From NCBI GenBank assembly GCA_001824325.1, contig MHXC01000033.1:1-14198 (forward strand): a stretch of 14,198 bases of DNA, written 5' to 3'. The DNA comes from Parcubacteria group bacterium RIFCSPHIGHO2_01_FULL_47_10b. Its GTDB lineage: Bacteria > Patescibacteriota > Minisyncoccia > 2-01-FULL-47-10. The position numbers and the translations under genes were made by a program. The first letter of the stretch is position 1. Each line of letters starts with the position of its first letter. Shown here piece after piece: positions 1-8,172 of the stretch. The notes beneath the pieces are model-generated. The model searched no databases, was not told where the DNA came from, and saw nothing but the letters and a program-made list of their open reading frames with translations.

Positions 1-9
1 TTACCTTAA

Positions 10-26
10 AGTGTCGCATTGACACT
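10..26 (-). terminator. Hairpin downstream of the leftmost gene, weak terminator candidate
   Basis: A perfect 6-bp stem (AGTGTC, loop GCATT, GACACT) lies about 37 bases past the stop of the minus-strand ligase gene. Read on the minus strand it is followed only by TTTAAGG, so the T-tract is poor. It may be a transcript end or simple 3' structure. Confidence 0.3.
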
Positions 27-62
27 CTTACGAAACAATTGACTGCACGAAGACATAAACAG

Positions 63-2606
63 CTACGGTAACAATTTGAGATTATCTAATGCGGGCTGCA
101 GTGACTGGATTGGCGGGCGCTGTTCTGCGGCGTCTCCTGGAAGCGCTTGAGACTGTTCTGCGGTATTGCCGGTCTGCGTGCCTACGGGAGGCTCAATACG
201 GTCTTGCGGAGCCGGTGGTGCCGTATTTAATAGAGGGTTTACGCCGCGCTCCAAATTTGCAAGTATTTGCTGGACTTCCTGATTGTCCGGATTTAGCTCG
301 GCCACACGCTCAAATTGCGCGATGGCGCCATCGGTATCGCCGAGTTGCTCCAATGCCAATCCCAAGAAGTATCGCGCGTTTGCATATGGCTCTGATGCCG
401 CGACTGCTTGTTGTAGGGCATCGCGGGCTTGCTCATACGCACGTTGTTGATAATACAGCAATCCGAGTCGGAACCAATTCCCGGCATTTTTCGGGTTGAT
501 TGCGACAACATCAGCAGCCTTTTGGATTGCTTCGTTACGGCGGCCGGTAGCATCATACAATTGCACGAGGAGCAGGTGCGCTGGTTCATAATCAGGTTTC
601 AGATGAAGCGCTTTCAGATATTGCGCCTCCGAAAGGGCAATGAGTTGTTTGAATTGTTCCTCAAGTTGCTGAATTTCCTCACGGTTCTGTGACGGCGCTT
701 GGTTTATAATTTCGAGTCTAGACTGCACGCGGGTTGCTTCACGGAACTGTGATCGACCAATGGCTAATTGCAGCGATGGATTCTGGGGGTCGAGTTTTGC
801 CGCCTCTTCGTATGTTTTTTGTGCATATTCGAGAGCTCCGTCAGCGACGCCAATAATTGCCTCATAGACAGAGCCCAGATTAATGACATTAAGGGCGTTT
901 TTTGGGCGATATGTTTGTGCCAATCGCGCTGCGCCAATGGCGTTGGTTATGAGTCCGTCACGCTCTTGACGGCTGATGTTCGTGCGATTCGCGGCAATGA
1001 GATATGCTTGCGAAAGCGCACGGAGATAGGAGTCGTCAGAACCATACGTGCTGGTGATCGCACCGGAGAGTTGAGTTATTGCGCCGTTGATTTCCTGTGC
1101 TTGTACGGGCTTGGTCATGAGGCGATTTGCCGATGCGCCCTGCCAAACAAAGACAATGCCAAAAGCGATAACAAGTACAAGCGCGGTCAACCCGAGCGAG
1201 GTCTGTAGATAACGCCCCGTGGATTTCGCCAGCGAAATTGTTTTGATGTCATGCTTTGGTGCCGTTGAGGCTGCGTCGCTGGCTTGCGCCTGGTCGCGCA
1301 TTGTCATAACCGCTAACATGAGAAATACAAACAGCAGTCCCCACAAGGTGCTATTAAATGGATACATGACAAATAGTGTTGCAAGGTAGGCTAGACCCAC
1401 AAGATAGGGGCTGATACCCTGATTTCGTTTCAGTGAGATGCCCAGAGCGATAAGTATTAGCGCAACGAGTAGTATGGTCGTAACATAGCCGCCTTCGGCG
1501 AGCAGTGTATAGAGCGCCGAAGACGCCTGGTTAAAACGCACGCCCCAAAACAACGTGTTGTTCAACTCCGGCGGGCGATTGGCGCTATAGATATCAGGGA
1601 ATGTGCCGAAGCCGGAACCAAAGAAAAAGTTGCCGTTGTCGAGCGCTTTGCTAACCAAATCAAAGCTCATGGGGGGCGCTAGCTGAACCTCAAATGGTTT
1701 TGATTTGAGTCCGAACGACTGGGGGAATAATTGCAAATAGAGTGCGATAGAAATAAATACTAAAACAAAGGGCAGAATGAATAATTTTGGGTTAATGACG
1801 CGTTTACCAGCGAGACTCGTGATCGTAATAAAGAGGCCGGCGATAGCGATACCAAGCCATCCCGATCGGAAGTTGATCGCCGCAACGACCACAAGACTGG
1901 CGAGTAACGCGATAGTAGTAATAGTGGTACCGGCAATGCGCTTACCGAACCACTGATCTCGATTAATCAGCGCATGAATCGCAGTGACAAGCGTGAGACC
2001 TGCTGCAACTGCGAGGGCATTTATCGGACCAATCGTATTAAATGTGGCAGCGCTTACGCCTAAAAAGCCCGAGAGACCGAGTAACGCGAATATACTTGTC
2101 GAAGAAAAGAGCGAAAACAAACCAAGAATCATGGCAAGTGAGAGTCCGCTAAAAAGGGCGACGCCGAGTTTGCGCAAGAGGGCAGAATCAGCAATGTTGT
2201 ATCCGATATAGACAATTATCCCCAACGCTAATAACGAGATTCCTGATAGACCGTTTGGCGATGATCCCCAGAATGCGAGTCCCGAGTCTGTGCTAAAAAC
2301 TACTGATGCGATAATTCCGAGCACAAATAACCCAATGAACCACGGGAACAACCCTTTTTGAATTTTTATGACACCAGTTAAAAGCGCTTGTAAAATCCAT
2401 CCAATCGCTGCAAGCCCTGCGCAGGTCACAACTAAAATTTGTTTGCCATATCCAACAGCATCAGTGGTAAACGGCCAAAACAGTAATGGCAATAAAAAGG
2501 CGAACGCTATGAGCGACCAACGCGATAGCCCGATCCAGAATCTACTTTTTACCTCTTTAAATTGGACTGGTTGTTTGGATGCCTTGGTCGTTTTTTCTGA
2601 TTTCAT
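63..2606 (-). CDS. O-antigen ligase/polymerase-like membrane protein with C-terminal TPR repeats
   Basis: An 847-aa protein. It has a charged cytoplasmic N-terminus (residues 1-28), about a dozen hydrophobic segments between residues 30 and 435, another near 468-489, then a soluble helical region of tetratricopeptide repeats (about 575-620 and 685-800) and a Pro/Gln-rich tail. The membrane part resembles the Wzy_C (PF04932) fold: an RSG motif after a helix (R247), a large loop with SGFGTFPDIYS (about 331-341), and an SSALYTLLAEGG segment with E371. Family members join glycan chains to lipid A or to proteins, or polymerise O-units, at the outer face of the membrane; the exact acceptor cannot be read from sequence. 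The ATG at 2606 has no Shine-Dalgarno (SD) site. It is preceded by a promoter and by a mini-ORF that overlaps the start. It is divergent to a second protein of the same architecture, so the two may act together in surface glycosylation. Confidence 0.85.
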   Translation of the reverse strand: MKSEKTTKASKQPVQFKEVKSRFWIGLSRWSLIAFAFLLPLLFWPFTTDAVGYGKQILVVTCAGLAAIGWILQALLTGVIKIQKGLFPWFIGLFVLGIIASVVFSTDSGLAFWGSSPNGLSGISLLALGIIVYIGYNIADSALLRKLGVALFSGLSLAMILGLFSLFSSTSIFALLGLSGFLGVSAATFNTIGPINALAVAAGLTLVTAIHALINRDQWFGKRIAGTTITTIALLASLVVVAAINFRSGWLGIAIAGLFITITSLAGKRVINPKLFILPFVLVFISIALYLQLFPQSFGLKSKPFEVQLAPPMSFDLVSKALDNGNFFFGSGFGTFPDIYSANRPPELNNTLFWGVRFNQASSALYTLLAEGGYVTTILLVALILIALGISLKRNQGISPYLVGLAYLATLFVMYPFNSTLWGLLFVFLMLAVMTMRDQAQASDAASTAPKHDIKTISLAKSTGRYLQTSLGLTALVLVIAFGIVFVWQGASANRLMTKPVQAQEINGAITQLSGAITSTYGSDDSYLRALSQAYLIAANRTNISRQERDGLITNAIGAARLAQTYRPKNALNVINLGSVYEAIIGVADGALEYAQKTYEEAAKLDPQNPSLQLAIGRSQFREATRVQSRLEIINQAPSQNREEIQQLEEQFKQLIALSEAQYLKALHLKPDYEPAHLLLVQLYDATGRRNEAIQKAADVVAINPKNAGNWFRLGLLYYQQRAYEQARDALQQAVAASEPYANARYFLGLALEQLGDTDGAIAQFERVAELNPDNQEVQQILANLERGVNPLLNTAPPAPQDRIEPPVGTQTGNTAEQSQALPGDAAEQRPPIQSLQPALDNLKLLP

Positions 2607-2626
2607 AACGAAAGAAAATTAATCAT
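2603..2626 (-). CDS. Possible 7-codon leader mini-ORF overlapping the ligase start
   Basis: On the minus strand ATG 2626 opens a 7-codon frame (MINFLSL) whose TGA overlaps the ATG of the large gene (TTATGA). The ATG sits exactly 6 bases after the -10 hexamer TACAAT, so transcription should start at or next to its A. Translation of this peptide could deliver ribosomes to the SD-less start at 2606. Only geometry supports it; it may be chance. Confidence 0.3.
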   Translation of the reverse strand: MINFLSL

Positions 2627-2632
2627 TACCTC

Positions 2633-2661
2633 ATTGTACCGTGTATTGCACAGTGTCGCAA
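2633..2661 (-). promoter_or_regulatory. Sigma70-type promoter of the leftward ligase gene
   Basis: On the minus strand, TTGCGA (2661-2656) lies 17 bases upstream of TACAAT (2638-2633). Predicted transcription start is near 2626, at the A of an ATG. Spacing is optimal; the -35 matches 4 of 6 and the -10 matches 5 of 6 consensus bases. Confidence 0.6.
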
Positions 2662-2720
2662 ATCGATTATACACTACTTATTCACCCCGATTGAACATCT
2701 CAACGTGTTACCCGTCGTAC

Positions 2721-2748
2721 TTTACAGACTTCGACGAGCTGGTACTAT
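2721..2748 (+). promoter_or_regulatory. Extended -10 promoter of the rightward ligase gene
   Basis: TTTACA (2721-2726), 16-base spacer, TACTAT (2743-2748), with TG at 2740-2741 giving an extended -10 (TGG-TACTAT). Predicted transcription start is 2755-2756, coinciding with the ATG at 2756. This places the upstream in-frame GTG 2705 and ATG 2747 inside or before the promoter and argues against them as starts on this transcript. A weaker alternative further upstream is TTGCAC (2646-2651) with TATACA (2668-2673), which would allow the longer protein. Confidence 0.5.
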
Positions 2749-2755
2749 GGGATAT

Positions 2756-4987
2756 ATGTCTGAACGCGACAGCGTGATTCGATTTTTGCAACACGTAGTA
2801 CGATGGGGGCTTATTGCAGCGCCCTTTTGCGCCATTTTTATCAGCTCTTCGACGTTGTTTCCTTTTTTTGTGGGTAAGGTTGAGTTCCTGCATATCGTCC
2901 TAACTGTGACGCTCGTAGCATTTTTATTTTTACTTGCGTTGCGCCCCGAGCGGATTACCTTTCGACCGACGATGTTGGCATTGGCTGTTTTGGCATATAT
3001 GGCCGTCTATGCTATTAGCTCGTTTACGAGCATTGACCAATATCAGAGTTTTTGGAGTACGATCGAGCGCATGGAGGGGTTGTTTCATTTGTTGTATTTT
3101 TTGCTGTATTACCTCATGCTCACGAGCTTCTTCCGCACCAAGGAAGAGTGGGTGTGGTTTTGGCGTGGGGCGTTGCTGATGGGGTGGTACGTAGGGCTCT
3201 ATGGCGTTGCGCAATTTTTGGGTATTGGAGATGTGTTGATGAAGGCCAAGGACCGTATTGCAGGAACGCTCGGCAATGCGACCTATATGGGTACTATGTT
3301 TATCATGTTAGGCCACATGTCGCTGCTGTTGTTTTTGTGGGATAAAAATGCCCTGTGGAGAAAATTTTACGCGAGCTCGCTGGTATTTGCCGTGCTTATA
3401 GTAGTCATGTCAGGAACACGCGGAGCGCTGATTGGCTTGGCAGCGAGTATAGTGTTTGCGGCTATTGGTATGGCATTATTTGGTATGTCGAGCACTGCGC
3501 GGAAACGAGCGGGCATCGTCGTGGTTGCAGCTGTCGTTGTGTTTTATGGTATTTTTGCTGCGGCGAAAGCAGGGTACTTAGATTCGATCGAAGCAGCGCG
3601 ACGCCTCGGCGAAACATCGCTCGCCACCGGGGGCGTTCGAGCGCGTATTATCAACTGGGAAATAGCATGGCATGCAGCGCAGCAACGGCCAGTATTCGGG
3701 TGGGGGCCCGATAGTTACCTAAGTATTTTTTCTCGTGACTATAATCCGGAGATGTTGTTTTACAAAAATATTTGGTTCGATCGGGTGCACTCAAAGCAAA
3801 TCGAAGTATTGGTTACCACAGGATATGTCGGGCTCATTACCTATGTGGGTATTTTTGCAATGGCTGGGTGGGTATTGTTTCGAGGGCGGAAAGAGGATTT
3901 TTTACTCAAGCTGACCGCAGCCAGTTTGTTAGTCGGATATTTTGTTCAAAATATTACGCTATTCGATACCACGACGTCGTATGTGTTATTTTTTCCGGTC
4001 ATTGCCATGGTTGGCTTTTTAAGTGAGCTTCATAGTCAAGAGGAGAGTTCTATGGAAGTAACTCAACGCTCGGGTCCTATGATTATCGCATCTGTCGTCG
4101 CTCTTATAATGCTTGTTGTGCTGAAGGTTGGGACATTCAATGTGACTGCCGCCGCACAACAGGGTATTGTCGCATTACAGACGATCCACACCTGGCCGGA
4201 CAACGTTGCTGCCTTTATTACTGAATATGATAAGGCATTTGCATACCGATCATATACCGACAGTGAGCTATATAATCAACTGCGGGTACTATTGCCGGTG
4301 GTATTGACCCAATCGCCTGCCAGCGAAGCAACAAAATATCTTGATTACAGCATCGGGAAACTCGAGAGCGCAGTTGCCAAGCATCCGACTAATCTCAAGT
4401 ACCGGCTGGCGCTTGGAACTATGTATCGCGTGCGTAGCGAGGTTGATTCATCATTCGCTGCTAAAGCCGAATCAGTGCTGCGCGACGCAGCGGCAATCGG
4501 TTTGCGGCCAGATGCGTATGCGGAACTCGTTGCCCTAAAAGAATCGCAAGGCGATAATGAAAGCGCCGCTCGTATACTTGAGGATTACATGTCGAAGCAC
4601 CCAGCGCTCGAAACGCCGTGGCGAAAAGCGCAGATTGCGTTCTTGCGAGACGAGAATGCGCAAGGAGAACAATATATAAAGGAAGCGTTCGCAGCGCCGC
4701 AACGCGACTTTACACTGGATGATATATTTTTCCTGCCGCGCTTCCCCGCGGAGAGTATGAAAAATGTGTTTGAGTTCTATCGGACAACGCCGAATATCGC
4801 GACAACGACACCTGAATATTATACGATTTTATCGTACTTAGTGGCTCGTGGTGGCGACAAAAATGCCGCGCTGGGAATTTTGAATCAAGGAGAACAAAAT
4901 CTCAACGTGTCGCTTGAGAATGGGAGGAACACGGTAGAGCGATTTGCGAAGCCAACAACCACCACCACCTCACCAAAAACACCATGA
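2756..4987 (+). CDS. O-antigen ligase family membrane protein with TPR-like C-terminal domain
   Basis: A 743-aa protein from ATG 2756. The frame extends upstream to ATG 2747 and GTG 2705, but no start has an SD and the best promoter points to 2756. Around twelve hydrophobic helices span residues 17-425, with one more near 440-458. Wzy_C-type signatures are SGTRGA (219-224), GWGPDSY (315-321) and a [17 protein letters not shown] segment with H345 and E350, matching the His/Glu loop of WaaL/PglL-type enzymes. The C-terminal 250 residues are helical and TPR-like. Such enzymes transfer lipid-linked glycan to an acceptor on the outer face of the cytoplasmic membrane. The stop overlaps the dcd start (ATGA at 4984-4987), which implies co-translation. 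It shares its architecture, not close sequence, with the divergent gene at 63-2606. The acceptor (protein, pilin or S-layer) is unknown. Confidence 0.85.
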   Translation: MSERDSVIRFLQHVVRWGLIAAPFCAIFISSSTLFPFFVGKVEFLHIVLTVTLVAFLFLLALRPERITFRPTMLALAVLAYMAVYAISSFTSIDQYQSFWSTIERMEGLFHLLYFLLYYLMLTSFFRTKEEWVWFWRGALLMGWYVGLYGVAQFLGIGDVLMKAKDRIAGTLGNATYMGTMFIMLGHMSLLLFLWDKNALWRKFYASSLVFAVLIVVMSGTRGALIGLAASIVFAAIGMALFGMSSTARKRAGIVVVAAVVVFYGIFAAAKAGYLDSIEAARRLGETSLATGGVRARIINWEIAWHAAQQRPVFGWGPDSYLSIFSRDYNPEMLFYKNIWFDRVHSKQIEVLVTTGYVGLITYVGIFAMAGWVLFRGRKEDFLLKLTAASLLVGYFVQNITLFDTTTSYVLFFPVIAMVGFLSELHSQEESSMEVTQRSGPMIIASVVALIMLVVLKVGTFNVTAAAQQGIVALQTIHTWPDNVAAFITEYDKAFAYRSYTDSELYNQLRVLLPVVLTQSPASEATKYLDYSIGKLESAVAKHPTNLKYRLALGTMYRVRSEVDSSFAAKAESVLRDAAAIGLRPDAYAELVALKESQGDNESAARILEDYMSKHPALETPWRKAQIAFLRDENAQGEQYIKEAFAAPQRDFTLDDIFFLPRFPAESMKNVFEFYRTTPNIATTTPEYYTILSYLVARGGDKNAALGILNQGEQNLNVSLENGRNTVERFAKPTTTTTSPKTP

Positions 4988-5532
4988 TACTCAACGACAC
5001 GCAAATCAGAGCGTTGGCAATCGATGCCAAGATGATCGATCCGTTTGTCGAGAAGCTCTCGACTGACGGGGTCATTAGTTATGGGTTGTCGTCATTCGGC
5101 TATGATATCCGCGTTGCCGATGAATTTAAGATTTTTACGAACGTCAATAGCGGGAGCGTGGATCCGAAGCATTTCACGAGCAACGAATTTGTCGATTTTA
5201 AGGGCGATATTGCGATGATTCCTCCCAATTCCTTCGCGCTGGGACGTAGCGTTGAGTATATGAAGATCCCTGAAAATATCATGGTATTGGCCGTGGGTAA
5301 GTCAACGTACGCGCGTTGTGGTATAATTAGTAATGTAACGCCACTTGAGCCCGGATGGGAGGGGCATATTACGCTTGAGATTTCCAACACAACGCCGCTG
5401 CCGGCAAAAATTTATGCCAATGAGGGTCTCGTGCAGCTACTGTTTTTGAAAGGTGAAACCCCTGCGGTGACCTATCTGATGCGAAAAGGAAAATATCAGG
5501 GGCAGCGTGGCATAACGTTACCAAAAGTGTAG
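4984..5532 (+). CDS. dcd: dCTP deaminase
   Basis: A 182-aa protein of the Dcd/dUTPase trimeric fold, near the usual family length. It deaminates dCTP to dUTP in the cytoplasm, feeding dUMP for thymidylate synthesis. Visible motifs are SSFGYDIRV (36-44), [10 protein letters not shown] (105-114, with the nucleotide-binding S107 and R111), [22 protein letters not shown] (119-140), in which E132 aligns with the catalytic glutamate, and the C-terminal [13 protein letters not shown] that closes over the nucleotide. Whether it also hydrolyses dUTP, as the archaeal and mycobacterial bifunctional enzymes do, cannot be decided here. Its ATG overlaps the stop of the membrane ligase by ATGA, so translation is probably coupled to that unrelated gene. 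No separate SD is needed or clearly present. Confidence 0.93.
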   Translation: MILNDTQIRALAIDAKMIDPFVEKLSTDGVISYGLSSFGYDIRVADEFKIFTNVNSGSVDPKHFTSNEFVDFKGDIAMIPPNSFALGRSVEYMKIPENIMVLAVGKSTYARCGIISNVTPLEPGWEGHITLEISNTTPLPAKIYANEGLVQLLFLKGETPAVTYLMRKGKYQGQRGITLPKV

Positions 5533-5570
5533 GTTTATCGACCCTCGCAACTATTATTCTAACGAATACT

Positions 5571-6548
5571 ATGAAAATGTTAGTCACCGGCGGAGCCGGA
5601 TTCATTGGGTCTCATCTTGTTGATGCGCTGGTGGCGCGTGGCCATGAGGTATTAGTTGTTGATGATTTGTCCACGGGACGCATGGATCAGGTGAATGCAT
5701 TGGCGCGGTTTTATCGCTTGGACATCACGAGCCAGCTCATGGATGAATTTTTCCAAAAAGAGAAGCCGCAGATGGTGTTTCATTTGGCAGCGCAAATTAA
5801 TGCGCGAAAATCAGTTGAGCGCCCGGATTTTGACGCATGGGTGAATGCATGGGGGAGCGTACGGTTGGTGCAACTCGCGCTTGAACATAATGCTTCGAAA
5901 TTTATTTTTGCGTCGACCGGTGGCGCTATTTATGCTGATGATGCGCAGCTACCGGCGACCGAGGAGAGCGCATGTAAGCCAATCAGTCCGTATGCAATTA
6001 CAAAATATTTCGTTGACCAATATTTAGCCATGTATGGCATGTACCACGGCATGGATTGGATTTCATTGCGCTATGCAAATGTGTATGGGCCGCGACAAAA
6101 TGCGTTGGGCGAGGCAGGCGTGATTGCGGTGTTTTCCCAAGCGCTTGCCGCGAATCAGCAGCCCGTTATTTTTGGAGACGGTAAACAGACACGCGATTTC
6201 GTCTATGTCGACGATGTCGTAAGCGCGAACTTAGCAGCTCTTGATCTTGATACCAGTGCGTTTGATCACAGCGAACGCGTAATGAATATTGGCACGGGGC
6301 GCGAGGCGAGCGTAAAGCAGGTTTTCGATATGGTGGCGGCGTTGGCGTTGCAAGCTGGTAGTGCGCAAGGCGGCAGCGCACAAGGAGGCAAACAGATTGA
6401 GCCAGTATATGGCGATGCGAAGCCAGGTGATAAGCTGCGCAGCGCTATCGACGCAGCTCGAGCTGGACGCCTCTTGGGTTGGCAGCCGGCATTTACGTTA
6501 GAACAAGGCATTGCCAAGACCTATGAGTGGTTTGCGAAGCAGGGGTAG
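5571..6548 (+). CDS. NAD-dependent nucleotide-sugar epimerase/dehydratase (extended SDR)
   Basis: A 325-aa extended short-chain dehydrogenase, GalE/UDP-glucose 4-epimerase-like. It shows the Rossmann GGAGFIGS (7-14), the acidic DDLSTG after beta-2 (31-36), HLAAQ (71-75), the catalytic serine region FASTGGAIY (113-121), YAITK (Y141, K145), RYANVYGPRQ (167-176) and the substrate loop TRDFVYVDDV (207-216). It probably interconverts UDP-hexoses for glycan synthesis, in line with the two ligases upstream; the exact sugar is not determinable. A short repeat, GSAQGGSAQGG (263-273), sits in the C-terminal domain. The gene begins 38 bases after dcd. No SD precedes the ATG; TATTAT/TATTCT at 5552-5560 could be a -10 giving a very short leader, otherwise it is read from the dcd transcript. 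Confidence 0.88.
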   Translation: MKMLVTGGAGFIGSHLVDALVARGHEVLVVDDLSTGRMDQVNALARFYRLDITSQLMDEFFQKEKPQMVFHLAAQINARKSVERPDFDAWVNAWGSVRLVQLALEHNASKFIFASTGGAIYADDAQLPATEESACKPISPYAITKYFVDQYLAMYGMYHGMDWISLRYANVYGPRQNALGEAGVIAVFSQALAANQQPVIFGDGKQTRDFVYVDDVVSANLAALDLDTSAFDHSERVMNIGTGREASVKQVFDMVAALALQAGSAQGGSAQGGKQIEPVYGDAKPGDKLRSAIDAARAGRLLGWQPAFTLEQGIAKTYEWFAKQG

Positions 6549-6576
6549 GGGCTCGTGTTTCGGCAACCGTATTTGA

Positions 6577-6604
6577 TTGACTTTCCGCGATCTCTCGGTA
6601 TAAT
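6577..6604 (+). promoter_or_regulatory. Strong sigma70-type promoter of the tRNA-Ile transcript
   Basis: TTGACT (6577-6582), 16-base spacer, TATAAT (6599-6604). Near-consensus and the best promoter in the window; the transcript starts near 6611 and runs into the leader hairpin and the tRNA. Confidence 0.8.
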
Positions 6605-6614
6605 TTGCATACAA

Positions 6615-6634
6615 CGCATCGCCCTTACGATGCG
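6615..6634 (+). other. Hairpin in the 5' leader of pre-tRNA-Ile
   Basis: Perfect 7-bp inverted repeat CGCATCG / CGATGCG with loop CCCTTA, placed between the predicted transcription start (about 6611) and the mature tRNA 5' end (6642). No T-run follows, so it is not a terminator. It could guide RNase P processing or protect the 5' end. Confidence 0.55.
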
Positions 6635-6641
6635 ACATAAC

Positions 6642-6715
6642 GGGTGCGTAGCTCAGCTGGTTAGAGCGCGTCACTGATAATGACGAGGTCGGAGGTTCGA
6701 GTCCTCCCGTACCCA
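6642..6715 (+). tRNA. tRNA-Ile (anticodon GAT)
   Basis: A complete cloverleaf: acceptor GGGTGCG/CGTACCC (one G-U pair), D arm GCTCAGCTGGTTAGAGC, anticodon stem CGTCA/TGACG with loop CTGATAA (GAT at 6676-6678), T arm GGAGGTTCGAGTCCTCC, discriminator A6715. CCA is not encoded, so it must be added by a nucleotidyltransferase. The Bro-N-type gene begins 30 bases downstream with no visible terminator between. Confidence 0.96.
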
Positions 6716-6744
6716 AGATAGAAATTTTGGTAACACACTTTTTC

Positions 6745-7572
6745 ATGAGGAAAGAAAAACGTATCGCAATTTTTGAGGGGAAGCAAATCCGCCGCCACTG
6801 GGACGAAGACGCGGAGAAATGGTATTTTTCAGTGGTGGATGTGGTGATGGTTTTAGCGAATCAACCAAATTATCAGTTAGCGAGAAATTATTGGAAGGTG
6901 TTAAAAAACCGCCTCAACAAAGAAGGATCTGAAGTGGTTACAAAATGTAACCAGTTGAAACTAATTGCAGCTGACGGCAAAATGCGCCTAACTGACGTTG
7001 CCGACACTGTAACCCTGTTCCGTCTCATCCAATCGATCCCCTCTCCAAATGCGGAACCATTTAAGCTTTGGCTCGCGCGTGTGGGATACGAACGAATCGA
7101 GGAAACATATGACCCGGAATTGGCTATCCATAGAGCGCTTCGCACATATCGCCGTAAGGGATACAGCGACAACTGGATCAACTTGCGACTCAAGAGTATC
7201 GAGATACGGAAAGCCCTAACTGATGAGTGGGAGAAACGAGGAGTTAATCGCGGTGATGAATTCGCCACACTTACTGACGACATTACTGAGGCATGGGCAG
7301 GATTACGCACGCGCGAGTATAAAAATTTGAAAACACTCACCAAGGAAAATTTGCGGGACAACATGACCAACTTGGAGTTAGTTTTGAATATGCTGGCAGA
7401 GACAGCGACAACTGAAATTTCCGATGTGCGCGAACCGCAGACATTTCCAGAAAATCGTCAGGTGGCGAGGGAAGGCGGGACTATTGCCGGCAATGCACGA
7501 AAGCAAATTGAAGAAAAGACAGGAAAGAGTGTTGTGAGCGGGCATAGATTTATTGGCACATCAAAAAAATAG
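6745..7572 (+). CDS. Bro-N / DinD-like protein
   Basis: A 275-aa protein from ATG 6745. The N-terminal 110 residues form a BRO-N-like domain (IAIFEGKQIRRHWDEDAEKWYFSVVDVVMVL, then KCNQLKLIAADGKMRLTDVADT). The C-terminal part resembles the DNA-damage-inducible protein D family, with the long helix region NLRDNMTNLELVLNMLAE and the ending AREGGTIAGNARKQIEEKTGKSV. Bro-N domains occur in phage antirepressors and viral DNA-binding proteins, and DinD inhibits RecA in E. coli; neither role is shown here. An in-frame TTG at 6727 would add six residues, but the ATG fits the family. No SD precedes it. The gene lies 30 bases after tRNA-Ile with no promoter visible between, so it may be read through from the tRNA promoter. 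Proteins of this type are frequent in Patescibacteria and may behave as mobile or accessory genes. Confidence 0.8.
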   Translation: MRKEKRIAIFEGKQIRRHWDEDAEKWYFSVVDVVMVLANQPNYQLARNYWKVLKNRLNKEGSEVVTKCNQLKLIAADGKMRLTDVADTVTLFRLIQSIPSPNAEPFKLWLARVGYERIEETYDPELAIHRALRTYRRKGYSDNWINLRLKSIEIRKALTDEWEKRGVNRGDEFATLTDDITEAWAGLRTREYKNLKTLTKENLRDNMTNLELVLNMLAETATTEISDVREPQTFPENRQVAREGGTIAGNARKQIEEKTGKSVVSGHRFIGTSKK

Positions 7573-7599
7573 ACAGCGAAATTATCTATAATTACTCCC

Positions 7600-7656
7600 A
7601 TGTTACTCAAAAACAATTTTCAAACGTGGTCTGGCTTCATTCGAACGACTTTATAG
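7600..7656 (+). CDS. Possible 18-codon leaderless ORF
   Basis: ATG 7600 lies 7 bases after a perfect TATAAT (7587-7592) and opens an 18-codon frame (MLLKNNFQTWSGFIRTTL, TAG 7654-7656). No convincing -35 and no SD. It may be a leader peptide, a remnant of a lost gene, or chance. The rest of 7573-7720 holds only the SD of the next gene. Confidence 0.25.
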   Translation: MLLKNNFQTWSGFIRTTL

Positions 7657-7720
7657 GTCGGGAACTTTATTGATGTGAACTGAAACACAACATTTTAAGT
7701 TCTTTCGAAGGAGGCCTTAT

Positions 7721-8146
7721 ATGAGGCATGAGCTTATTGAGAAGGTGATCAGCGCTGCGCGTTCGTGCATCGGGCACGCTCGGTACCGCAGGTCAGCGTT
7801 GTTGTATCATGCACCGCAGATCGTCAATTGTTGGACATTAACCAAGTGGGTGTATGGGCAGGCTGGCATAGTTCTACCCGATTACCCCGTTGAACAACGC
7901 CAGTTTTGTGTCGATGTGACGTTCGACGAACGCGTTGTCGGTGATCTGATATTCAGAACCAGTGTTCGAAACACTGTCGATCCGGTGCGTGGTGATAGCG
8001 TTGGACATGTCGGGATCATAACAGGACGAGATATGGTTATTCATGCAACGAATCGGGAGCGGAGAAATGGCGTATTTGAAGAGTCGCTCGGCAACTATCT
8101 GAAGGACTATCAACACCGAGGCGTCGGGAGGTTTGTGGTAAGATAA
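7721..8146 (+). CDS. NlpC/P60-type (C40-like) putative cysteine peptidase/amidase
   Basis: A 141-aa protein that looks like a minimal NlpC/P60 papain-like domain. The NCWTLTKWVYGQAGIVLP block places the nucleophile Cys at 37 in the usual position before a helix. GDLIF (74-78) matches the family GDLVFF strand, and GHVGIITGRDMVIHATN supplies His96 plus a second His108. Family members cleave peptidoglycan stem peptides or related amide bonds. There is no signal peptide or membrane anchor, so it may act inside the cell, be exported with help, or work on a non-wall substrate. The start is fixed by the strong SD AAGGAGG eight bases before ATG. A 79-aa membrane protein follows 26 bases later and is probably co-transcribed. 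Divergence from typical members is notable, so activity is inferred. Confidence 0.65.
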   Translation: MRHELIEKVISAARSCIGHARYRRSALLYHAPQIVNCWTLTKWVYGQAGIVLPDYPVEQRQFCVDVTFDERVVGDLIFRTSVRNTVDPVRGDSVGHVGIITGRDMVIHATNRERRNGVFEESLGNYLKDYQHRGVGRFVVR

Positions 8147-8172
8147 ATACACGAAACAGAAAGGAGCTCTTT

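Noticed and set aside
10-2660. Shared 9-mer AGTGTCGCA at 10-18 and 2652-2660 flanking the leftmost gene, considered as att sites or a mobile-element boundary
   Set aside because: The match is only nine bases, its flanks differ, no integrase or transposase is present, and one copy lies in the promoter region; chance is adequate.
2705-2755. GTG 2705 and ATG 2747 as starts of the rightward ligase
   Set aside because: No SD at either, and both overlap or precede the extended -10 promoter at 2721-2748. The N-terminus from 2756 fits a membrane protein better. Not fully excluded if an upstream promoter is used.
3052-3714. Additional long frames inside the rightward ligase on both strands
   Set aside because: They lie within a strongly supported coding region, have unnatural composition (Cys/Arg/Trp-rich) and no start signals.
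6498-6746. Minus-strand 82-codon frame containing GGLEPPTSSLSVTRSNQLSYAPV
   Set aside because: This is the well-known spurious peptide obtained by translating the antisense of a tRNA gene; here it covers tRNA-Ile and its flanks.
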